Origin: an uncultured Lactobacillaceae bacterium
GTDB lineage: Bacteria > Bacillota > Bacilli > Lactobacillales > Lactobacillaceae
DNA length: 64,000 bases
Assembly (NCBI GenBank): GCA_945273735.1
Contig: CALYPJ010000004.1
Location: 17,986 to 81,985 of the forward strand
Direction: 5' to 3'
Part shown: piece by piece, positions 1-9,258 of the stretch
Layout: each line of letters opens with the position of its first letter
Numbering within the stretch: position 1 is the stretch's first letter
The notes under the pieces: generated by a model
Database searches by the model: none
Seen by the model: only the letters and a program-made list of their open reading frames with translations
Told to the model about the DNA's origin: nothing
Made by a program: the position numbers and the translations under genes

Positions 1-319
1 CATCAAAAATTATCCAATTTCCTATCGTCCAAGAAGATTGAAATATAGGCATTACTGCAAATACACCTTCTGGAGTCATTGTATCCGAAAGAAAACTAGC
101 AACTTGATTGCTAATTAAAGTAAACTTACACTGTGTTTTAGTATAATTATCTTGGGTAGCAGTGGTACTTAGCACCTCAATAGGTGTGCCATATTTCAAA
201 GCTTCATCCACTAAGTGTCGGCCTTCAATTAGATATTGATGGGTTTTCTTTTGATATTTTTTTTGTGATAATTTTTTTATTGTTTTAATATGTTCATTTT
301 TAATTGAATTGATTATCAT
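1..319 (-). CDS. TrmH/SpoU-family RNA methyltransferase, N-terminal part (runs off the window)
   Basis: Reading the minus strand from the ATG at 319 gives an open frame to the window edge. It opens MIINSIKNEHIKTIKKL and continues with YLIEGRHLVDEAL, then MTPEGVFAVM. The 'EG.HLV.EAL' and 'TPEGV.AV' segments are typical of the substrate-binding region of SpoU/TrmH-type 2'-O-ribose methyltransferases of the YsgA type. The catalytic knotted SAM domain lies outside the window. The gene is divergent from acyP, with only 22 bp between the two start codons; this TrmH-acyP-yidC neighbourhood is common in lactobacilli. The RNA target cannot be read from this fragment. Confidence 0.8.
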   Translation of the reverse strand, partial: MIINSIKNEHIKTIKKLSQKKYQKKTHQYLIEGRHLVDEALKYGTPIEVLSTTATQDNYTKTQCKFTLISNQVASFLSDTMTPEGVFAVMPIFQSSWTIGNWIIFD

Positions 320-341
320 TTATTTTTAGGAGGTTTTATTT

Positions 342-617
342 ATGATAGTAACAGAAAAAGTAATTTTCTCAGGTAGGGTACAAGGAGTAGGATTTCGTTA
401 TTCATGTAAAATGTTTGCTGATGAAATAGGATTATTTGGAACAATACATAATGAATGGGATAGCAGAGTTATTGCTACTTTACAAGGCGACTCTGAATTA
501 ATTAATTATTTTATTCGAAATTTACCTAAAAAAATTTCACCTTGGGCTCGCATTTCTAAAGTGGAAAGAACAAAAATACCACAAACTTTAGTGTATCATG
601 ATTTTAGAATTATATAA
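342..617 (+). CDS. acyP: Acylphosphatase
   Basis: This 91-residue protein is the normal acylphosphatase size. It carries the phosphate-binding loop SGRVQGVGFRYS (residues about 9-20) with the catalytic arginine, and NEWDSRVIATLQGD in place of the usual N-x-x-D-G-x-V catalytic asparagine segment. It hydrolyses acyl phosphates in the cytoplasm. A strong ribosome binding site, AGGAGG (329-334), precedes the ATG. It is divergent from the TrmH-family gene and followed by yidC, a frequent lactobacillar arrangement. No promoter is obvious in the 22-bp gap, so transcription probably starts inside the first codons of the divergent gene. Confidence 0.9.
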   Translation: MIVTEKVIFSGRVQGVGFRYSCKMFADEIGLFGTIHNEWDSRVIATLQGDSELINYFIRNLPKKISPWARISKVERTKIPQTLVYHDFRII

Positions 618-691
618 AATCAAATAGACCAAAAACCTATATGATATAATAATCATTTAATTACAATAAAAGTATGGAAAAGGATTTACGA

Positions 692-1639
692 TTGAAAAAC
701 AAAAGATTTATAGCATGGTCTTTACTACCAATTTTACTATTTCTAACATCTTGCTCCCGCCGTGGTTCTGGAATTCAAAAACCACCTACTGATTTTTTTT
801 ATGGAAGCATTTATAAAGTTTTTGGAATCCCTACCCAGAACATTATTATTTCATTAGGGAATTTTTTAGGCGGAAAAAATGGTTATGGATTTGCTATTAT
901 AATTATTACAATAGTAGTTAATTTAATTATTTTACCTTTAAGACTTAATCAAACTCGTAAACAAACAATGCAGCAAGAGCAATTACGTTTAATTCAACCG
1001 CAAATTAATTTAATCAATCAAAAATTAAAAAAAACAAAGAATCAAGAAGAACAATTACGGTTAAATCAGTTGATGATGGAAGTTTATCGTCGTAATAACA
1101 CAAAAATGATTCCAAGTATAGGTTGTTTAACTTTAATTATTCAATTACCAATTTTCTCAGGATTATTTTTAGGAATTGAATACTCCACAGTATTGCAACA
1201 AAGTAGTTTTTTAGGAATACATTTAGGAAAACCAAATCTTCTAATTGTTATTTTAGCTTCCTTAACCTATCTAATTCAAGGATACATGTCATTATTAACA
1301 ATGTCACCAGAGCAAAAGCGACAATCAAAATCTATTTTGATCATTTCCCCATTAATGATTCTATTGTTTACTTTTGCTTCTCCTGCTGGATTAGGTCTTT
1401 ACTTTTTAGGAACAGGCGTTTTAAACATTGTACAACAGGCTATCACAAACTATTTAATTCTACCGCAAATTCGTAAAGAAATTGATAAAAGATTAAAAGA
1501 AAATCCAATAATTGAAGTCGTTAATGAAAATAATATTAATCAGACAGACAATGTAAAATCAGGTAATAATACTCATAGTAATGATATAACTGAAGAAGAG
1601 CTAAGAAAACATAATGCGGGTAAACAACATCACCTTTAG
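692..1639 (+). CDS. yidC2: Membrane protein insertase YidC2/OxaA (lipoprotein)
   Basis: YidC/Oxa1-family insertase that places membrane proteins in the lipid bilayer. A lipoprotein signal with lipobox LTSC is followed by five hydrophobic segments. The conserved groove arginine lies in the first core helix (VNLIILPLRL). The C-terminus is basic, as in Gram-positive YidC2. An ATG at 674 lacks a ribosome binding site; the TTG at 692 has AAAGGA (678-683) eight bases upstream and gives a normal signal peptide (MKNKRFIAWS...), so I place the start there, for 315 residues. It follows acyP, which suits YidC2 rather than the rnpA-linked paralog. Function is by family. Confidence 0.88.
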   Translation: MKNKRFIAWSLLPILLFLTSCSRRGSGIQKPPTDFFYGSIYKVFGIPTQNIIISLGNFLGGKNGYGFAIIIITIVVNLIILPLRLNQTRKQTMQQEQLRLIQPQINLINQKLKKTKNQEEQLRLNQLMMEVYRRNNTKMIPSIGCLTLIIQLPIFSGLFLGIEYSTVLQQSSFLGIHLGKPNLLIVILASLTYLIQGYMSLLTMSPEQKRQSKSILIISPLMILLFTFASPAGLGLYFLGTGVLNIVQQAITNYLILPQIRKEIDKRLKENPIIEVVNENNINQTDNVKSGNNTHSNDITEEELRKHNAGKQHHL

Positions 1640-1679
1640 TCGAATATAAAAAATTACTTATTATAATATTTTAACTAAA

Positions 1680-1720
1680 TAAAAAATAAGTTCCTCCCCA
1701 TGGGAGAAACTTATTTTTTA
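1680..1720. terminator. Bidirectional rho-independent terminator between yidC2 and gnd
   Basis: AAATAAGTTCCTCCC and GGGAGAAACTTATTT form a long stem with one C:A mismatch around a CAT loop. A-tract and T-tract flanks supply the U-run on either strand. It lies between the 3' ends of two convergent genes. Confidence 0.85.
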
Positions 1721-1739
1721 TTATTTTAATCTATTCACA

Positions 1740-3167
1740 TTATTGTTCTTCATACCAAGGATAATGATAATTTCCTTCTCGATCTAGACGCTGATAGGTA
1801 TGAGCTCCAAAATAATCTCGTTGTGCTTGAATTAAATTAGCAGGTAATACTTCACTACGATAAGAATCATAGTATGAAATTGCTGCTGAATATACAGGAA
1901 CAGGAATTCCAGCTTCAACTGCTCTTGCCACAATTTTTCTTAAAGAATTTTGGTAACGTTCAGTAATATCTTTAAAATAAGGATCCAAAAGCAAATTATT
2001 TAAATCAGGATTTTTATCAAAAGCATTAGTAATATTTTGTAAAAATTGTGCTCTTATAATGCAACCGGCTCGCCAAATTTTAGCTACTTCTCCAAAATTA
2101 ATATTCCAATTATAATTTAGAGAAGCAACTCTAATTTGTTCAAATCCTTGAGCATAACTAATTAGTTTACTAAAATAAAGAGCCTGTTCCAATTGATCAA
2201 TAATTTGTTGTTTTTCTTGGTGACTTACAATTTGAACTTTTGGACCATTTAGTTTTTTACTAGCAGTAACACGCTCGTCTTTCATAAACGAAATATAACG
2301 ACTATAAACTGATTCTGTAATAACCGATTGAGGTACTCCTAGCTCCAATGCATTTTGGGAACTCCACTTTCCTGTACCTTTATTAGCTGCCTCATCTAAA
2401 ATTAATTCAACAATTGGTTTATCACTGCCCAAATCATCTTTACGAGTTAAAATATCGGCAGTAATTTCAATTAAGTAACTTTGAAGCTCACCTTGATTCC
2501 ATGATTTAAAAATATTTGCACATTCAGAAACACTTAGGCCAAGTAATTGCCTCATAATATTATAAGTTTCAGCTATTAACTCCATATCACCGTATTCGAT
2601 ACCATTATGTATCATTTTAACATAATGGCCAGCACCATTAGGTCCAATATAAGCAACACATGGAGATCCATCTTCAGCCTTTGCAGACATTTCTTGAAAA
2701 ATTTTAGCAAGTTTATTGTAAGCTGATTTTTGACCACCTGGCATCATTGAAGGCCCATTTAAGGCTCCCAATTCACCACCAGAGACACCCATTCCAATAA
2801 AATTAATACCCGAAGCATCCAATTTTTCATTTCGGCGTATGGTATCTTCAAAATAAGTATTACCGGCATCAATTAAAATGTCTCCTTGATCAAGTAAAGG
2901 TAACAATTGATCAATCACAGAATCCGTTGGTTTACCAGCTTTAACCATTAAAATAATTTTACGGGGTTGAGCGATACTATTAACAAAAGTATTTAAATCA
3001 TAACTTGGAACTAGCTTTTTATCAGGATGATCTGCAATTACTTTTTCGGTTTTTGATCCAGTCCGGTTAAAAATAGCTACAACATGACCATTACGTTCGA
3101 TATTCAAAGCTAAATTTTTACCCATTACAGCCATACCAATGACCCCAATTTCTGCTTTTTTATTCAT
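1740..3167 (-). CDS. gnd: 6-phosphogluconate dehydrogenase (decarboxylating)
   Basis: Oxidises 6-phosphogluconate to ribulose 5-phosphate and CO2 with NAD(P) in the cytoplasm; a core step of the heterofermentative pathway. The N-terminal dinucleotide motif [15 protein letters not shown], the substrate-binding GVSGGE, the catalytic lysine segment [18 protein letters not shown] and the C-terminal HTYQR/YPW segment are all present. An upstream in-frame ATG at 3179 overlaps the preceding gene, but GAGGAG lies just before the second ATG at 3167, so I start there ([11 protein letters not shown]), giving 475 residues, a normal length. It overlaps the 3' end of the DUF177 gene by 8 bp, indicating co-transcription. 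The shared terminator at 1680-1720 ends the operon. Confidence 0.93.
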   Translation of the reverse strand: MNKKAEIGVIGMAVMGKNLALNIERNGHVVAIFNRTGSKTEKVIADHPDKKLVPSYDLNTFVNSIAQPRKIILMVKAGKPTDSVIDQLLPLLDQGDILIDAGNTYFEDTIRRNEKLDASGINFIGMGVSGGELGALNGPSMMPGGQKSAYNKLAKIFQEMSAKAEDGSPCVAYIGPNGAGHYVKMIHNGIEYGDMELIAETYNIMRQLLGLSVSECANIFKSWNQGELQSYLIEITADILTRKDDLGSDKPIVELILDEAANKGTGKWSSQNALELGVPQSVITESVYSRYISFMKDERVTASKKLNGPKVQIVSHQEKQQIIDQLEQALYFSKLISYAQGFEQIRVASLNYNWNINFGEVAKIWRAGCIIRAQFLQNITNAFDKNPDLNNLLLDPYFKDITERYQNSLRKIVARAVEAGIPVPVYSAAISYYDSYRSEVLPANLIQAQRDYFGAHTYQRLDREGNYHYPWYEEQ

Positions 3168-3729
3168 TATTCTCCTCATCTAGTTGATTTTTTAACGCTG
3201 CTAATTTACTAAATTCTTGATTCGGCAGCTTTCTAGAATCATGCTTAATATGTTGAAAATCATTTTCTGACATGACCTGCCACTCATCTCCATAGGGCAT
3301 TATATTTTCCTTTTGTTCTTCCGAAGTTAAAACCTGTGGTGGGACTGATAGAAGAATATAATCAACGATCATATTATACAAATCAATCATATTATTCTCA
3401 ACATAGGTGATTACTGGTTCATTAAAATCTTCATCTAATTGCTGATCATCAGCTTCGCGCATAAAAATCTCAGTGATATTTTGTGATACTCTAACATTAG
3501 CAGGTTTTAAACTTCTGGTTGAAGGAACAATTATATTCCCTTCAATACTCAAGTTAACTAAAACATAGCGATTTTGAACCGGATGAAGAGTTGCAGAAAT
3601 TTTAAAAGGGGTTGGTGCTTGATAAGTTGGTTGACGATTAAAAATTTCCGATTTTAGATCAATTTGTCTTTCAACTGTGATATTCTTTTTGCTTTCTAAA
3701 ATTTTTTCAAAATCAAATATTAATTTCAT
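3160..3729 (-). CDS. DUF177/YceD-family protein
   Basis: A 189-residue protein resembling the DUF177 (YceD) family: an acidic C-terminal half with [15 protein letters not shown] and the [15 protein letters not shown] segment characteristic of the family. YceD homologs have been linked to 23S rRNA accumulation and are usually next to rpmF; here rpmF is absent and gnd follows. It starts 2 bp after tmcAL and overlaps gnd, so it belongs to the yqe-tmcAL operon. The two-cysteine C-terminal motif seen in some homologs is not evident. The family call is moderately firm, the function only inferred. Confidence 0.75.
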   Translation of the reverse strand: MKLIFDFEKILESKKNITVERQIDLKSEIFNRQPTYQAPTPFKISATLHPVQNRYVLVNLSIEGNIIVPSTRSLKPANVRVSQNITEIFMREADDQQLDEDFNEPVITYVENNMIDLYNMIVDYILLSVPPQVLTSEEQKENIMPYGDEWQVMSENDFQHIKHDSRKLPNQEFSKLAALKNQLDEENNE

Positions 3730-3731
3730 TT

Positions 3732-4841
3732 TTACCTCTTTATTACTATCTTAGAAGGAGAAGTGTCCATTATATAGTCATAAAACTGATTAAAATGATA
3801 TTCATCACGTAAAACCTTGTTATAACGATAAACACTTTTTTGTAGGTTAGTAATTAAATTTACTTCCTTTTTTATTGTAGATAAATATTTTTGACCCTTT
3901 TTGTTAAAACCCCAAACTTCTATTGAATTTGAATTCATTACTTCTTTCTTGGTGATTTCTAACAAAAGATATAAGTAATTTCTTTTAATTCGAGTTAAAG
4001 TATAACGCTTTGTCTTTACAATATGAATAAATTCTTCATATGAATTACTTACTTCTGCTGCTCTGCGAAAACGATAAAATAATTCCTGATTAAATAAAAA
4101 AAATGAAGAAAATTGATTATAATCATTTAAAAGCAATCGCGATTTTACCAATTTGAAAGTAGCTTCAAATTTATTTACAGCATTTGGAATTATAGCCGAC
4201 AAAGTTTCAGAGGGCACTAAATTGACTATATCTTCGTATCTATTTTCTTTAAGTAATTTTCTAATTTTATGACTACTTATTCCAGATATGCTTAGTCTTT
4301 TCAAAGGAACAAAATTAATTTTAAAATTCAACTCTTCTGCTGCTATAGCATAATATAAAGCTAATAAATGATTAGATTGATTTATTGAAATATCAAATTT
4401 AGCAAAAATTTGAGCAATATTACTTGCAAAATTAGCATTTTTTAAAAAGATTTTAGGATGCTTAGCTGAATTGCTCACAAAATAACGATGCGCTTGTTCT
4501 TGGTAATGAAATTCTGGAATTTCTGTTCCAAAAACCAAGTCAGTTACACCAATTTGCTGAGCAACTTTGACACTCCCAAGAGCAAACTCTTTAACTGCTT
4601 GAATATTATTATAAAAAGGAATTCCCACTACCAAATCTGCACCAAAATTCAAAGCCAAATTAACTTTATCAGCCCGCCGAAGTACAGACATTTCTCCACG
4701 TTGAGTATAATTACCTCCTAAAATAATAATTGTTAAATCAGGATTTAATATTTTTTTAGCTTCCTTAATTTGCCAAGCATGACCATAATGAAAGGGATTA
4801 TACTCGGCAATAATTCCAACAATTCTAGGACTTTTGGGCAA
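3732..4841 (-). CDS. tmcAL: tRNA(Met) cytidine acetate ligase (TmcAL/YlbM)
   Basis: Nucleotidyltransferase-fold enzyme that, in the family, makes N4-acetylcytidine at the elongator tRNA-Met wobble base from acetate and ATP. The signature GIIAEYNPFHYGH, with its HxGH ATP-binding motif, is at the N-terminus; FVPLKRLSISGISSHKIRKLL supplies the S-S-x-x-I-R segment. The start is ambiguous: the frame opens with a TTG at 4871, but a second TTG at 4841 gives MPKSPRIVGIIAEYNPF, which matches the usual N-terminal length better. The gene overlaps the 3' end of yqeM. Function rests on family resemblance. Confidence 0.85.
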   Translation of the reverse strand: MPKSPRIVGIIAEYNPFHYGHAWQIKEAKKILNPDLTIIILGGNYTQRGEMSVLRRADKVNLALNFGADLVVGIPFYNNIQAVKEFALGSVKVAQQIGVTDLVFGTEIPEFHYQEQAHRYFVSNSAKHPKIFLKNANFASNIAQIFAKFDISINQSNHLLALYYAIAAEELNFKINFVPLKRLSISGISSHKIRKLLKENRYEDIVNLVPSETLSAIIPNAVNKFEATFKLVKSRLLLNDYNQFSSFFLFNQELFYRFRRAAEVSNSYEEFIHIVKTKRYTLTRIKRNYLYLLLEITKKEVMNSNSIEVWGFNKKGQKYLSTIKKEVNLITNLQKSVYRYNKVLRDEYHFNQFYDYIMDTSPSKIVIKR

Positions 4842-5559
4842 CGAAAAACCACCGTCTTGTTTTTTGATCAATTTCTTTTAATCCAAAATTAGCAAAAGTT
4901 TTAATTTGTTTAAAACCAGCTCTCTTTAAACCTTGTATATATTGAGACATTTCATAAGCACGTTCAATTTGTTGCTCAACGTACCTTTGATATGCGTTAA
5001 CTTGCTCATCATATTTAAAAATAGTCAAATCATGAATAACTGAATGAGATAATTTACCAGGATAAGAATTCCATAACAATGAATTCTTTTGATCACTATA
5101 ATTATAATAATAGTTGCGATAAATAACATCTGCTTGATAAAGTGACATTACATCAAAAAGTAAAATTCCATTAAAATTTAAACATTTATAAGCATTAATT
5201 AAAACCTTTTCAACCTCATCGAAATGATATAAATAATTTAATGAATCAGCAAAACAGGTAATAATATCAAATTTACCAATTCCATTCAAATCACGCATAT
5301 CATGTTTAATAAAAATAATATTACGAGCATTATCTGGTAATTTACTTGAAGCTATTGATAGCATCTCTTCCGAGAGATCCAATCCCATTACTTTATACCC
5401 ATCTTTTAAGAGCATAAATGAAAAATCTCCAGTACCACAAGCTAAATCTAAAACCTTTTTACTACCTAAAGGAGCAAAACGGTCAGTAAAATCAAGCCAT
5501 TTATAATAAAGACTTTTATCCATTAGCTCATCATAAATTTCAGCAAACGATTTATACAT
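4825..5559 (-). CDS. yqeM: Class I SAM-dependent methyltransferase (YqeM type)
   Basis: The SAM-binding motif I is VLDLACGTGDFSF (about residues 36-48), followed by GLDLSEEML (acidic loop of motif II) and KFDIITCFADSLNYL (motif IV region). The length of 244 residues and the position directly after rsfS match YqeM of Bacillus and lactobacilli. Its substrate is not established for the family. It overlaps rsfS by 8 bp at its start and tmcAL at its end, so it is translationally coupled on both sides. Its conserved linkage with rsfS and yqeK suggests a part in ribosome or tRNA metabolism, which is inference. Confidence 0.85.
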   Translation of the reverse strand: MYKSFAEIYDELMDKSLYYKWLDFTDRFAPLGSKKVLDLACGTGDFSFMLLKDGYKVMGLDLSEEMLSIASSKLPDNARNIIFIKHDMRDLNGIGKFDIITCFADSLNYLYHFDEVEKVLINAYKCLNFNGILLFDVMSLYQADVIYRNYYYNYSDQKNSLLWNSYPGKLSHSVIHDLTIFKYDEQVNAYQRYVEQQIERAYEMSQYIQGLKRAGFKQIKTFANFGLKEIDQKTRRWFFVAQKS

Positions 5560-5920
5560 GTAAATTCAACCATTTACTAATATTAATTTGTTTTGCTGCA
5601 CTCCAAAGTCGCTCCAAATTATAAAATTGACGCTTTTCTGGAGTAAAGATATGAATAACTAAATCTCCGAAATCTAATAAAATCCATTCAGATTTTGCTT
5701 GTCCCTCAACACGTTTGATATCCAAGCCATCCTTTTCAGCTATATCAACTAAATCCTTACTTAAAGCTTCCAATAGTCTTATATTTCTTGCATCCATAAT
5801 TAAAAAATAATCAGCTAAAGTACTAATACCTGACAAGTCAAGTAAAACGATATTATTAGCCTGTTTTTGGTCAGCCTTTTTTACTAAATCTTCTACTGTA
5901 TTATTTAACAAATTGGTCAA
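5552..5920 (-). CDS. rsfS: Ribosomal silencing factor RsfS
   Basis: A 122-residue protein of the RsfS/Iojap family, which binds ribosomal protein uL14 and blocks joining of the subunits when nutrients are short. Recognisable blocks are LLDLSGISTLADYFLI (about 27-42), ALSKDLVDIAEKDG, and EWILLDFGDLVIHIF (about 79-93), followed by the usual Y-x-L-E-x-L-W end. It overlaps yqeK by 4 bp and yqeM by 8 bp. Confidence 0.93.
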   Translation of the reverse strand: MTNLLNNTVEDLVKKADQKQANNIVLLDLSGISTLADYFLIMDARNIRLLEALSKDLVDIAEKDGLDIKRVEGQAKSEWILLDFGDLVIHIFTPEKRQFYNLERLWSAAKQINISKWLNLHV

Positions 5921-6525
5921 TTTTCCTCCATTTTTTTAATCAATTTATAAGCGGTTGAATCTTTTGTGTAAAGAGTATTATAAGTTAATAACATTTGTGG
6001 ATGCACTTTCTTGCCTTGATTCATCAAAAGATTAACACTATTTATAATTTCGAATAGTACGGCTGCGTCAAGATTTTGATTAGCAATTTTTCTTGCTAAT
6101 TCTACTTCCTTAAAGTTACGATGCGGTTCAATATAATCAGCTACAAAAACAATTTTAGCTAAAGTATCCATTTGAGGATCTGAAATTGTATGATAACGAA
6201 CTGCATTTAAAATTTCAATATCAGTAACATGATATTCATGCTGCAATAAATCCGCTCCTAAAAATCCATGCCAAACTCCTAAATTATAATTTAAAAGTTC
6301 AGGATTATAATGATTTTGTTTTATTAAATTAATAAAAATCTCTTTAGGGGTTTCTTTATAAAAATCATGTAAAAGACCAGCTAATTTAGCCTTTTTTGAA
6401 TTCACTTGATATTTTTTTGCCAATTGTTCAGCCGTTTTTGCGACCCCAAGACAATGGTGATATCGTTTAGGTGATAAATGTTTTTCTTCTAATCTACTAA
6501 AAAATTGATATGAATTATCAGGCAT
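5917..6525 (-). CDS. yqeK: HD-domain hydrolase YqeK (probable diadenosine tetraphosphatase)
   Basis: This 202-residue HD-superfamily protein has metal ligands RYHHCLGVA (His near 22), LAGLLHDFYKE (the HD pair near 48-50) and a downstream HGFLGADLL plus AVRYHT. Members of the YqeK family hydrolyse Ap4A symmetrically. It sits between nadD and rsfS in the canonical order, overlapping nadD by 8 bp and rsfS by 4 bp. All expected HD residues appear intact. Confidence 0.9.
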   Translation of the reverse strand: MPDNSYQFFSRLEEKHLSPKRYHHCLGVAKTAEQLAKKYQVNSKKAKLAGLLHDFYKETPKEIFINLIKQNHYNPELLNYNLGVWHGFLGADLLQHEYHVTDIEILNAVRYHTISDPQMDTLAKIVFVADYIEPHRNFKEVELARKIANQNLDAAVLFEIINSVNLLMNQGKKVHPQMLLTYNTLYTKDSTAYKLIKKMEEN

Positions 6526-7150
6526 AAAGATTTTCCTTTAAAATATAACGAAACACTTGATCAGGTACTAAATAGCGAATCGTCATTTTATTTCGTAACC
6601 GTTTACGAATATCCGAACTTGAAATATTAATAGCAGGAACATCAACCCAAGTAATTGGAACTTTCGAACGTAGGACAAAATTATATCTACGAGTACCTAT
6701 TAACTTCACATAATCTAATAATCTAGTTGAAAATGTTCCCATACTAATCGAATTAATAAACTCGCTACCAGCAATCCAATAATATATTGTTTCAGGATTC
6801 TTTTCATGAAGCATTCGAAAAAGGTCCTCTAAATTTTTAGGATTTTCAAATAGCATTTTAGAATATAATAATTCAAAGTGATCATTATCACGAATACTAT
6901 CCTTAATCATTGTTAAACGATGAAAATCTTTCTTAGAATCATTCTCGATGATATCATGATGAGTCACCGGAATAAAATATATTTTTTTTAAATGTAAATA
7001 TTCCCAAATATTTTCAGCAATTGCTAAATGACCCAAATGAATTGGATCAAACTTGCCAGTAAAAAGTCCTACAGCTTGTGGTTCATGATTAGTTTTTAAT
7101 TTTTCTTTAGGTAGAGTTAAAATAATATTCTCTTTTTTTACTTGATTCAT
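6518..7150 (-). CDS. nadD: Nicotinate-nucleotide adenylyltransferase
   Basis: Adenylates nicotinate mononucleotide to deamido-NAD in NAD biosynthesis. The nucleotidyltransferase motif is GLFTGKFDPIHLGHL (residues about 28-42) with the HxGH pair, and the C-terminal ATP-binding segment is NISSSDIRKRL. The N-terminus is about 20 residues longer than many NadD proteins and the usual GGTFNPxHxGH reads TGKFDPIHLGH, a small deviation. It starts 14 bp after yqeH; the yhbY gene normally found at this junction is absent. Confidence 0.9.
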   Translation of the reverse strand: MNQVKKENIILTLPKEKLKTNHEPQAVGLFTGKFDPIHLGHLAIAENIWEYLHLKKIYFIPVTHHDIIENDSKKDFHRLTMIKDSIRDNDHFELLYSKMLFENPKNLEDLFRMLHEKNPETIYYWIAGSEFINSISMGTFSTRLLDYVKLIGTRRYNFVLRSKVPITWVDVPAINISSSDIRKRLRNKMTIRYLVPDQVFRYILKENLYA

Positions 7151-7164
7151 CGTTTACTCCTTAT

Positions 7165-8286
7165 CTAAATCAAAGAATCTCGTCGATTAATTGTTAACTC
7201 TTTGTTAAAATTTAAGCAAATTTTTTTACCTTTCGTTATAGAAATCCAACCCAAACCAGAAAAAACTAAGTCAGTTTTATACGAAAAATTTTCTATTTTA
7301 GTAGCAATATCAATTTTGCAAGGGTCAACACTTCTTTCTTTAGGCGGAATTAAGATTTCACCAAAGTGTTTAACAAAAAATTCTTGATTGTCATGATTAG
7401 TTTTTTTACGATGCAAACGCACCTGCTCATTAAAATAAAAAGTAAATGATGCTTTTGGACCATCAAGATAGTCAAGCCAACCAAAACCACCTACGAAAAT
7501 ACTTTGTCCTGCATCCAGTTGATATGTAACAGGCCGAATTCGACGATTAGGCAAAATTAATTTCCAATCTGACAATTTAAGAAAGGATAGCGACTGATTT
7601 TTTAAAACTAATCCAGGAGTATCTACCCATGTTTGATCACCATTTTGAAAAGTTAATAGATTTAAAGTAGTGCCTGGTAATGCAGAAATAGCCGGCTCAG
7701 TAATATTCTGATTTTGGCTTTTAATTAATGCGTTAATCAAACTTGATTTTCCAACATTAGCATTACCTACAAAATAAATCTTATTTTTCTTAACTTCCTG
7801 ATCTAAAATTTGATAAAGTAAATCAATGTTATATTTAGTTTTCGCACTAACAGGTACAATATATTGCAAATTAATTTTATTAGCTTTAGCTGTCTTGCGT
7901 ACCCAATTTTGAATTGCCGATATTTTATAATCACGAGGTAAGTCCTCAATTTTATTAATAACAATAATAAAATTATTTTTATCTGGAAATTTTTTTAGCC
8001 AATTAAAAAAATCCTGAGATAAATCAAATATATCTGTTACTGCAATAATTGTAACCCCCGATGGTATTCGAGAAATAATTTTTTCAAAATCATTAACTTG
8101 GATAGTCAATGGAGTTACTTCTTTATAGTGTATTAATTTAAAACATCTTTTACATAAAATTGGTTGCTGCTTTGAAATTAAATTAATTAAATTACGATGT
8201 TCCAAATATCCAGGCTGCTGTGGTGCAATTTCTTGAATTTGTGAACCGCAACCGCGGCATTGAAAATGACCTAATTTATTTTCCAT
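7165..8286 (-). CDS. yqeH: Ribosome biogenesis GTPase YqeH
   Basis: Circularly permuted GTPase needed for 30S subunit assembly. An N-terminal treble-clef zinc finger (CRGCG...CKRCF, residues about 10-42) is followed by the permuted motif order: G4 (INKIEDLP), G5 (VSAKTKY), G1 (GNANVGKSSLI, about 173-183), G2 region and G3 (DTPGL). The 373-residue length is normal. It overlaps yqeG by 16 bp and precedes nadD, which is the conserved order apart from the missing yhbY. Confidence 0.94.
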   Translation of the reverse strand: MENKLGHFQCRGCGSQIQEIAPQQPGYLEHRNLINLISKQQPILCKRCFKLIHYKEVTPLTIQVNDFEKIISRIPSGVTIIAVTDIFDLSQDFFNWLKKFPDKNNFIIVINKIEDLPRDYKISAIQNWVRKTAKANKINLQYIVPVSAKTKYNIDLLYQILDQEVKKNKIYFVGNANVGKSSLINALIKSQNQNITEPAISALPGTTLNLLTFQNGDQTWVDTPGLVLKNQSLSFLKLSDWKLILPNRRIRPVTYQLDAGQSIFVGGFGWLDYLDGPKASFTFYFNEQVRLHRKKTNHDNQEFFVKHFGEILIPPKERSVDPCKIDIATKIENFSYKTDLVFSGLGWISITKGKKICLNFNKELTINRRDSLI

Positions 8287-8804
8287 TGAATATCCTTTGC
8301 TTTTTCAATTCTTTTTTTAAAAGGTTTCTCCAAAAAACGATTAATTTTTGTATTCCAATTATCAGATTCAACTAGCGGATCAACTAAGACAGTTTTTATA
8401 CGAGCTGTCACCCCAGCAAAAAGATCCGTTAAAACTTGATCTCCAACTAATATTACTTCATTGCGAGAAAGTTTTAATTTATTTAAAGCCCGATTAATTC
8501 CAAATGGTAGTGGCTTTAAAGATGAAGCAACAAAAGGAATATCTAAATTCTTTACTGCCTTGGCTACCCGTTTACGATTGTTATTTGAAACAACAATAAC
8601 AGGTATATTTGCATCTTTTAATGTGTTTATCCATTGTTTAGCCATAAAATCAGAATTCTTAAGATTCCAAGCTATTAAAGTATTATCAAGGTCAGAAATA
8701 ACTCCTTTTATATTATGTGCTTTTAAAGATGAAGGATCCAAATCAGTAAACTTTTTAGTAGTCCAAGTTGGATAGTACCACTTATGTGGACGCTGATTTT
8801 TCAT
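8271..8804 (-). CDS. yqeG: YqeG-family HAD-type phosphatase
   Basis: A 177-residue HAD IIIA-type phosphatase with motif I GVISDLDNTLIAW (the DxDxT nucleophile pair near 37-41), motif II VIVVSNNNRKR, and motif III NEVILVGDQVLTDLFAG. The family is related to a mitochondrial phosphatidylglycerophosphate phosphatase, but the bacterial substrate is not firmly established. It is the first gene of the yqe operon; GGAG lies about 14 bases upstream of the ATG, a rather long spacing. Its end overlaps yqeH. Confidence 0.88.
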   Translation of the reverse strand: MKNQRPHKWYYPTWTTKKFTDLDPSSLKAHNIKGVISDLDNTLIAWNLKNSDFMAKQWINTLKDANIPVIVVSNNNRKRVAKAVKNLDIPFVASSLKPLPFGINRALNKLKLSRNEVILVGDQVLTDLFAGVTARIKTVLVDPLVESDNWNTKINRFLEKPFKKRIEKAKDIQWKIN

Positions 8805-8884
8805 TAGTTATTTTATACTCCAATTATTAAATCTTTTTTTAGTTTAATACTTTTTTTTCTATTCACCAAAATTTCTCAATGAAA

Positions 8885-8909
8885 AAGTCAGATCACTTTG
8901 ATCTGACTT
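8885..8909 (-). terminator. Rho-independent terminator of the dcw operon
   Basis: AAGTCAGATCA and TGATCTGACTT make a perfect 11-bp stem around a 3-base loop, followed on the minus strand by TTTTC. The stem overlaps the stop codon of the last gene in the operon (8908-8910). Confidence 0.85.
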
Positions 8910-9258
8910 AGATTTTTTCACGTTCAATAAGTGATATACGGTTAAAAACGCGTTCCAATTCGTCGCTACTTATGCCACTATTTTTTAAATCTTGAGGTTT
9001 TAAATCCTTTAAAACTGTAATAGTCTTTTTACCTAAAACAACAAATTCAGTAGTTGACATTTGAGAACGCCAAGAAAAAAGCTTTTTAAGTGCCAAAGAA
9101 TATTTACGCTTTTTTATTAAACGGTTTAATTCTTTTTCCCAATAATTTTCTTTTTTTAAAGAATTAACAAAAATTTTATTGGAAATGGATTTTGATGTAA
9201 ATAGTTTAATATTGTGAACCAAATTTTTTATGGTATTGGGAAGCTCTATCTGGCTCAT
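8908..9258 (-). CDS. Hypothetical protein downstream of divIVA
   Basis: A 116-residue basic, probably soluble protein that I do not recognise. It is lysine-rich in the first two thirds (KELNRLIKKRKYSLALKKLF) and more acidic at the end (SSDELERVF). No signal peptide or membrane segment is visible. Its start overlaps the divIVA stop by one base and its stop lies inside the operon terminator, so it is a genuine last gene of the division cluster. In many lactobacilli ileS occupies this place; here it does not. A division-related role is only suggested by context. Confidence 0.6.
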   Translation of the reverse strand: MSQIELPNTIKNLVHNIKLFTSKSISNKIFVNSLKKENYWEKELNRLIKKRKYSLALKKLFSWRSQMSTTEFVVLGKKTITVLKDLKPQDLKNSGISSDELERVFNRISLIEREKI

